Shown here one piece after another: positions 60,071 through 64,000 of a stretch of 64,000 bases of DNA (its first letter is position 1; each line of letters begins with the position of its first letter). The DNA comes from Epiperipatus broadwayi (taxonomy: Eukaryota; Onychophora; Udeonychophora; Euonychophora; Peripatidae): positions 1,552,001-1,616,000 of the forward strand of contig JAQFVV010000144.1 in assembly GCA_028023455.1 (NCBI GenBank), given 5' to 3'. Made by a program: the position numbers and the translations under genes. The notes below the pieces were generated by a model. That model made no database searches. It was not told the origin of the DNA and saw only the letters and a list, made by a program, of their open reading frames with translations.

Positions 60071-60401
60071 TCATTTATTTTTAAAGCAGTAAAAGTTTTC
60101 AAGGTCGTTAGTGACATTTATCATATCGTACTGCGTTCCTGACATATAGCCGATCTTCATAATTATATATCTGTGCTTCTTAATCTGGGGGTTATGACAA
60201 GATTGAACCCAGAGATTTCTTCTTGTTCCATAGATAGTTGATCTATCTGGAACCACATTTATTCCGTATAAAATGCCTCTGGCAGTGATCCCGTAAGTTT
60301 GGCACATGCTATGCATATTCACTTTGTAGATAAAAGGGCCTCTCGCGTTGGTTATACCCACAAAAGTCTGGGCCACACCATGCCTATCTACTTTTCTCTA
60401 A
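60071..60401 (-). CDS. Possible exon, unknown protein
   Basis: A frame of about 105 residues stays open from a possible acceptor (GTGCTTAG at 60402) to a stop at 60071. The first in-frame residues are KVDRHGVAQTFVGI, and the stretch includes GPFIYKVNMHSMCQ, GINVVPDRSTIYGT and WVQSCHNPQIKKHRY. The region is much less AT-rich than its flanks and the residue mix looks protein-like. No family recognised. It has no ATG near the left edge, so if real it is a terminal exon. It could also be a fragment of an unrecognised mobile element. Confidence 0.4.
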
Positions 60402-61279
60402 GCACTACCCAAGAAGGGGGTGTGAGATTTCGTTTTTCATCCAGAAGCACAACCTTTTCCTCTTAGTTATTTTAGGCTATTATGTCAGCACCGCAAACTT
60501 CTTCGTATTATTATTTCTTTTGCTTCATGACCCAGTTTTAATGCTCTAATATTAAAATTGTGCTCTGCTTAATATATATATATATATATTAACTACTTCT
60601 AGTTTTATTAATTAAGTTTATTTCAATCATATACAATCTCACCGTCGTAATTTATATATCTATATTTAAGAGTGTCTATATGCCTTGGGGAAAATAAAGC
60701 GTTTGTCTTTCTATTGTTAAAATTATTTCATTAAATATTTTGTCATAGTTTCAAATATAATTTTTCAACTGTCTTTTGTTTATTTTCACGACCTCAGTGG
60801 CGTGAAAATAGTTTATATCATATGTATAATGAATCTCAGAACGCTCCCCGAAATATATGTTTAGTCACCATGTTTCTGAACTGTAAATCAAAGCGTTAAT
60901 GGCAATATTATATAATTCTTTCTAATATTCGATTGACATTTTAATATTGGACCCACAAAAGATGCATGTTTCTTTGTAATATATTATTTAGCTAATAAAC
61001 AGCATATGAGCAATAATAGGTGAATGACACTATGCTATCGCTTGCTCATTCACGCACACACTAATGTCTATAATTTATTTATAAATGTATAATAATTTGT
61101 CAGTATATTAAACTATACTTTATTGTCTATCTTATTTGAGTAGTTTGAATTCCTTTTCCTCCACTTCCACATATTACAGCCATGCTTATGTATATTTTAG
61201 CTTAATCATAGTAATAGATGTCTCATTGTTTTGCTCAGCTTTGCTAGTCGGCCGGTTTCAAATTAATTCTCATGTGCCA
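60402..61279. other. Intergenic DNA
   Basis: The part up to about 60480 shares the raised GC of the possible exon to its left. The remainder is AT-rich with a (TA)n tract near 60570-60588. Nothing further recognised. Confidence 0.5.
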
Positions 61280-61283
61280 TCAC

Positions 61284-61400
61284 TATTATGTTATTCATTA
61301 AGTGTTTGATCTGGGGCTTAGAGAGTGAGTTCGAATTCAGGCTGGTCCCTGACCTAAATCTTGGGCTTGACTGGGTTTGAAGTACATTTTGTGAGTTCCA
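61284..61400 (+). other. Possible tRNA-derived SINE
   Basis: AGTTCGAATTC at 61328-61338 matches the pol III B box. About 40 bases upstream, where an A box should lie, is only a weak TTCATTAAGTG. The surrounding 100 bases are less AT-rich than the neighbourhood. No second copy was seen in the window. Confidence 0.35.
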
Positions 61401-62363
61401 GCTCATGTTAGATGGATAAACATATTTTGACCGGTACAATATGTAGGTGCAAACAAATATAATATGCCTCTAATCACTCAAATTATTGTATAGAAGAGCT
61501 TATTCACTTTTGACAATTTATAATTTAAAGCAACAAAAATATATTTTGTAAAGTTATTAATTATAAACTATATACTTTTTAAAAATTTATATTCTATTTC
61601 AATAAAATAATGAAAGATACAAAATATAATTTTGAATTTAAAAAAGGAAATATAAATATTACTGTAGAAAAAATTTGTTTTTACTGTCAGTCTATTTATT
61701 GGGATTAAAAATTAACAAAAAAATCTATATCACATTTTAGTTAATCATTTCTCCATTTTAACCCCAACCATAGCCATGTGTTTAAAATAAATATAAAGCT
61801 ATTTAAAACTTAAGAAATTAAAAAGGAACATAGTTTTCCTCCTATGATTTGTTACTGCTTCCTAACTAGAAAAATATAGACCATGAAGATAGTTTGAAGA
61901 TAAAAAAAGCATTTTTGCATTGCGTGTTAATCCAAAACTTTATTTAATAAAAAAAAAAAAAACTAAAATATTTACTGACTGAAAGTAAATCCTAATGTTA
62001 TATGGTTTACTATAGATGCCAAATTAGGACAAAGTTTAACTTCATAAAAATATGTTTGTATAGATAGTCTAAACTATTAATTCAATTCTGTCTCTTATAT
62101 ATATTATATTATTTAAAGCTGAGTAAAATAAGTTCCAACAATCAAAAAATATTAAATAGGAGGTCTTAGAGTCCAAGAATGCATTAAAAAAAATAGTAAA
62201 TTTTTCTAATATTTTCAAAACATTTTTTTTAAAAATCAATTCAACATTGTTAAATTTCACTAATTTTGAATTTTACATTTAACATATTTTTTTCCTGTCA
62301 GAAATATTAAATAATTTTTTAAAAGTTAAGGAAAATAAACTTAATTATTTGTAAGCTTGCAAC
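61401..62363. other. AT-rich intergenic DNA
   Basis: No feature recognised. Confidence 0.55.
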
Positions 62364-62372
62364 AATTAAAAT

Positions 62373-62463
62373 GCTGTATGTGGCAATACGTATAGTGAGT
62401 TTTGCCTGTTTTAACAACAGTTATACACAAGCATAAGAAGTGGTGGCCATGTGATATTTATTG
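62373..62463 (+). mobile_element. Short retrozyme-family 3'-end fragment
   Basis: It contains the family 3' portion in sense direction: GTGGCAATAC, GAGTTTTGCCTGTTTTAA, AAGCATAAGAAGTGG and CATGTGAT. This agrees best with the 30532 copy read in reverse. AATTAAAAT flanks it at 62364-62372 and 62464-62472, a likely target-site duplication of about 9 bp. No ribozyme remains. Confidence 0.6.
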
Positions 62464-62472
62464 AATTAAAAT

Positions 62473-64000
62473 ATTGAAGTGAAAAAAAACATTTTGGCAT
62501 TGTGCAATTATTACAAAATTGACATACATTCAACAGTCTATCAATAGCACACAAATATAAACATATATTCATGCAAATAACTAATTAAATGATTATTCTT
62601 AACTAATATGAAGCATGTACACAATATATTGAAATCCAAGAAAGGGATTACATAAAAATTATTTAAGTTTGGGGAAAATAAATTGACCATCACTTAGCAA
62701 TATCTGGAAGAGAGAACAAATGGTTATTATAAACATCACTGAAAGAATTAAAAGATTAAAGTAAAATTGGGTTGGACATATTGCTGGAAGAGCTGATAGT
62801 AGATGGACAATTAAAATTTTAAACTGAATTCTAAAATATTGTAAAAGATCTAGAGAAAGACCATATAAAATGATGGATCAAATATGTTTGTTGCTATAAT
62901 GTAGAGAAGAAGGATTGGAAATTATATTAACTGAATTATACTTTGAGAGACATTCAACCTGCAGTGAATCAATAATCTTTAAAAATGATGATGATAATAT
63001 AAACTGTATACATGTCAATGCTTTTTTGAAAAAAAAAAAAAACATGATTTAAAGAATAAATTTAGTTTTTTTTTTAATTGAAAAAAAAAACAACAACAAC
63101 CTCTAAGTAATTAAATTAAAAAAAAAAGCAAATGTATCAAAGAATATTATTTTATGTAGGAAAGATAATAAGTTTTAATTAGTGGTAAATTCAAATTAGT
63201 GTATGATTATATTGTTTTTTACTTAATATAACAGAATCAAAAATAAAATTAATTAAAACCAGGAATGTATATGTTGCTAGTGAATATCAGATGGTATCTG
63301 AATAAAAGAATACCTTTCAAAGAAAAATATTGGTGCATAAGATATACAATTTTTGAAAGACTTAAATTTTTCAAAAAATAATAATAATTTAAAGAAAAGA
63401 AAGTGTTTTCAACACAATGAAATAAACTCAATATTCAACAAGAGACAGTAGTTGTCAGTATAATCTCTTGTGTCAATAAACTCCATAGTTGCTGTTTGGA
63501 TATATTCATTATGCATTGCTAAAGTGTGCCCTAGAGCTAAGCCTGTAAAATATAGCAAAATAAAGCCTACCTTTATGAAAGAAGTTGTCATCACAAAAAA
63601 CTTTAAAGTGTGCCAATATATCATATGCCTTCACAAAGTAATCAGAACTGTTAATCAGCTAATTTACCAGTATAAATCAAACAAATTTATAACTGATTGC
63701 TACTACCTATTGCTTCCAGTATGGGAGAAACTACATCAATGTGTCAGGTCAGGTATTCTCAGATTACTAGTATTGAATATACTCATATATTAAACTAGAT
63801 CAACAAATTACTCAACTAAAAGAATTGAAACATTTAGTATATTAAAACAGAAGGTAAAGTGCTTACAATTGCAAAAGAACTGATGACTATCTTTTTTGTT
63901 TTAAGTATCAGTAATTTTTTATTGTTGTAAAAATCTAGAGTGTAATTGTAATGTATAACTTTTTTTTCTATTTCTGTGATGCTATTATATATATATATTA
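62473..64000. other. AT-rich intergenic DNA
   Basis: Short open stretches at 63409-63793 on both strands were considered and not supported. A/T homopolymers occur near 63030-63125. The window ends in a (TA)n tract. Confidence 0.5.

Noticed and set aside
63409-63793. Overlapping open frames on both strands near a TTTTACAG acceptor
   Set aside because: The putative intron would be about 30 bp, too short, and no family is recognisable.
1-64000. CRISPR arrays, operons, bacterial promoters
   Set aside because: No regularly spaced repeats with unique spacers. Splice sites, LINEs and LTR elements show eukaryotic nuclear DNA.

Overview
This window reads as nuclear DNA of an invertebrate animal with a large, strongly AT-rich, repeat-filled genome. 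The evidence is one long protein-coding exon with consensus splice sites, many microsatellites, and several unrelated classes of retroelement. The sequence does not fix the species. Arthropod-like is my loose guess only.

The one convincing host gene is a large internal exon on the minus strand (15869-17674). It encodes most of a membrane-anchored wax-ester synthase/diacylglycerol acyltransferase-like (WS/DGAT) protein. Its remaining exons could not be placed. Two shorter stretches (1043-1139 and 60071-60401, both minus) may be exons of unknown genes.

The rest is mainly transposon territory. From left to right: an old 6.3-kb Ty3/gypsy-type LTR element (2110-8410, minus) with diverged 1.3-kb LTRs and decayed pol; small inverted-repeat elements and tRNA-like relics (10-15.5 kb); a 5'-truncated LINE with a perfect 16-bp target-site duplication (18455-20146); a decayed PHD-finger/endonuclease LINE that stops before its reverse-transcriptase (RT) core (20880-24018); a rotted gypsy fragment (26930-28560); the 3' end of a LINE with an (ACATC)n tail (31990-32660); a nearly complete but frameshifted LINE (about 32665-38670); more LINE fragments (40463-42660); and a decayed RTE-like LINE (43060-45800).

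The most interesting system is a family of small non-coding elements (copies at 15229, 30532, 31024, 43522 and 62373). Four have clear or near-perfect target-site duplications of 12-13 bp; the fifth, a remnant, has about 9 bp. The longest, 43522-44773, carries three intact type I hammerhead ribozymes. Two lie in tandem 454 bp apart and the third is inverted. This matches the architecture of animal retrozymes, the circular-RNA retroelements thought to be mobilised by Penelope-like machinery. Every multi-part copy is an inverted (head-to-head) composite.

The right-hand third holds a very young LTR retroelement (47002-59380, minus). Its two LTRs are about 4.3 kb each and almost identical, and they flank only 3.7 kb of internal DNA. 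The interior encodes a coiled-coil Gag and an integrase core but no protease, RT or RNase H. Each LTR also contains a stretch that resembles 5S rRNA. The last 4.6 kb is largely featureless AT-rich DNA.
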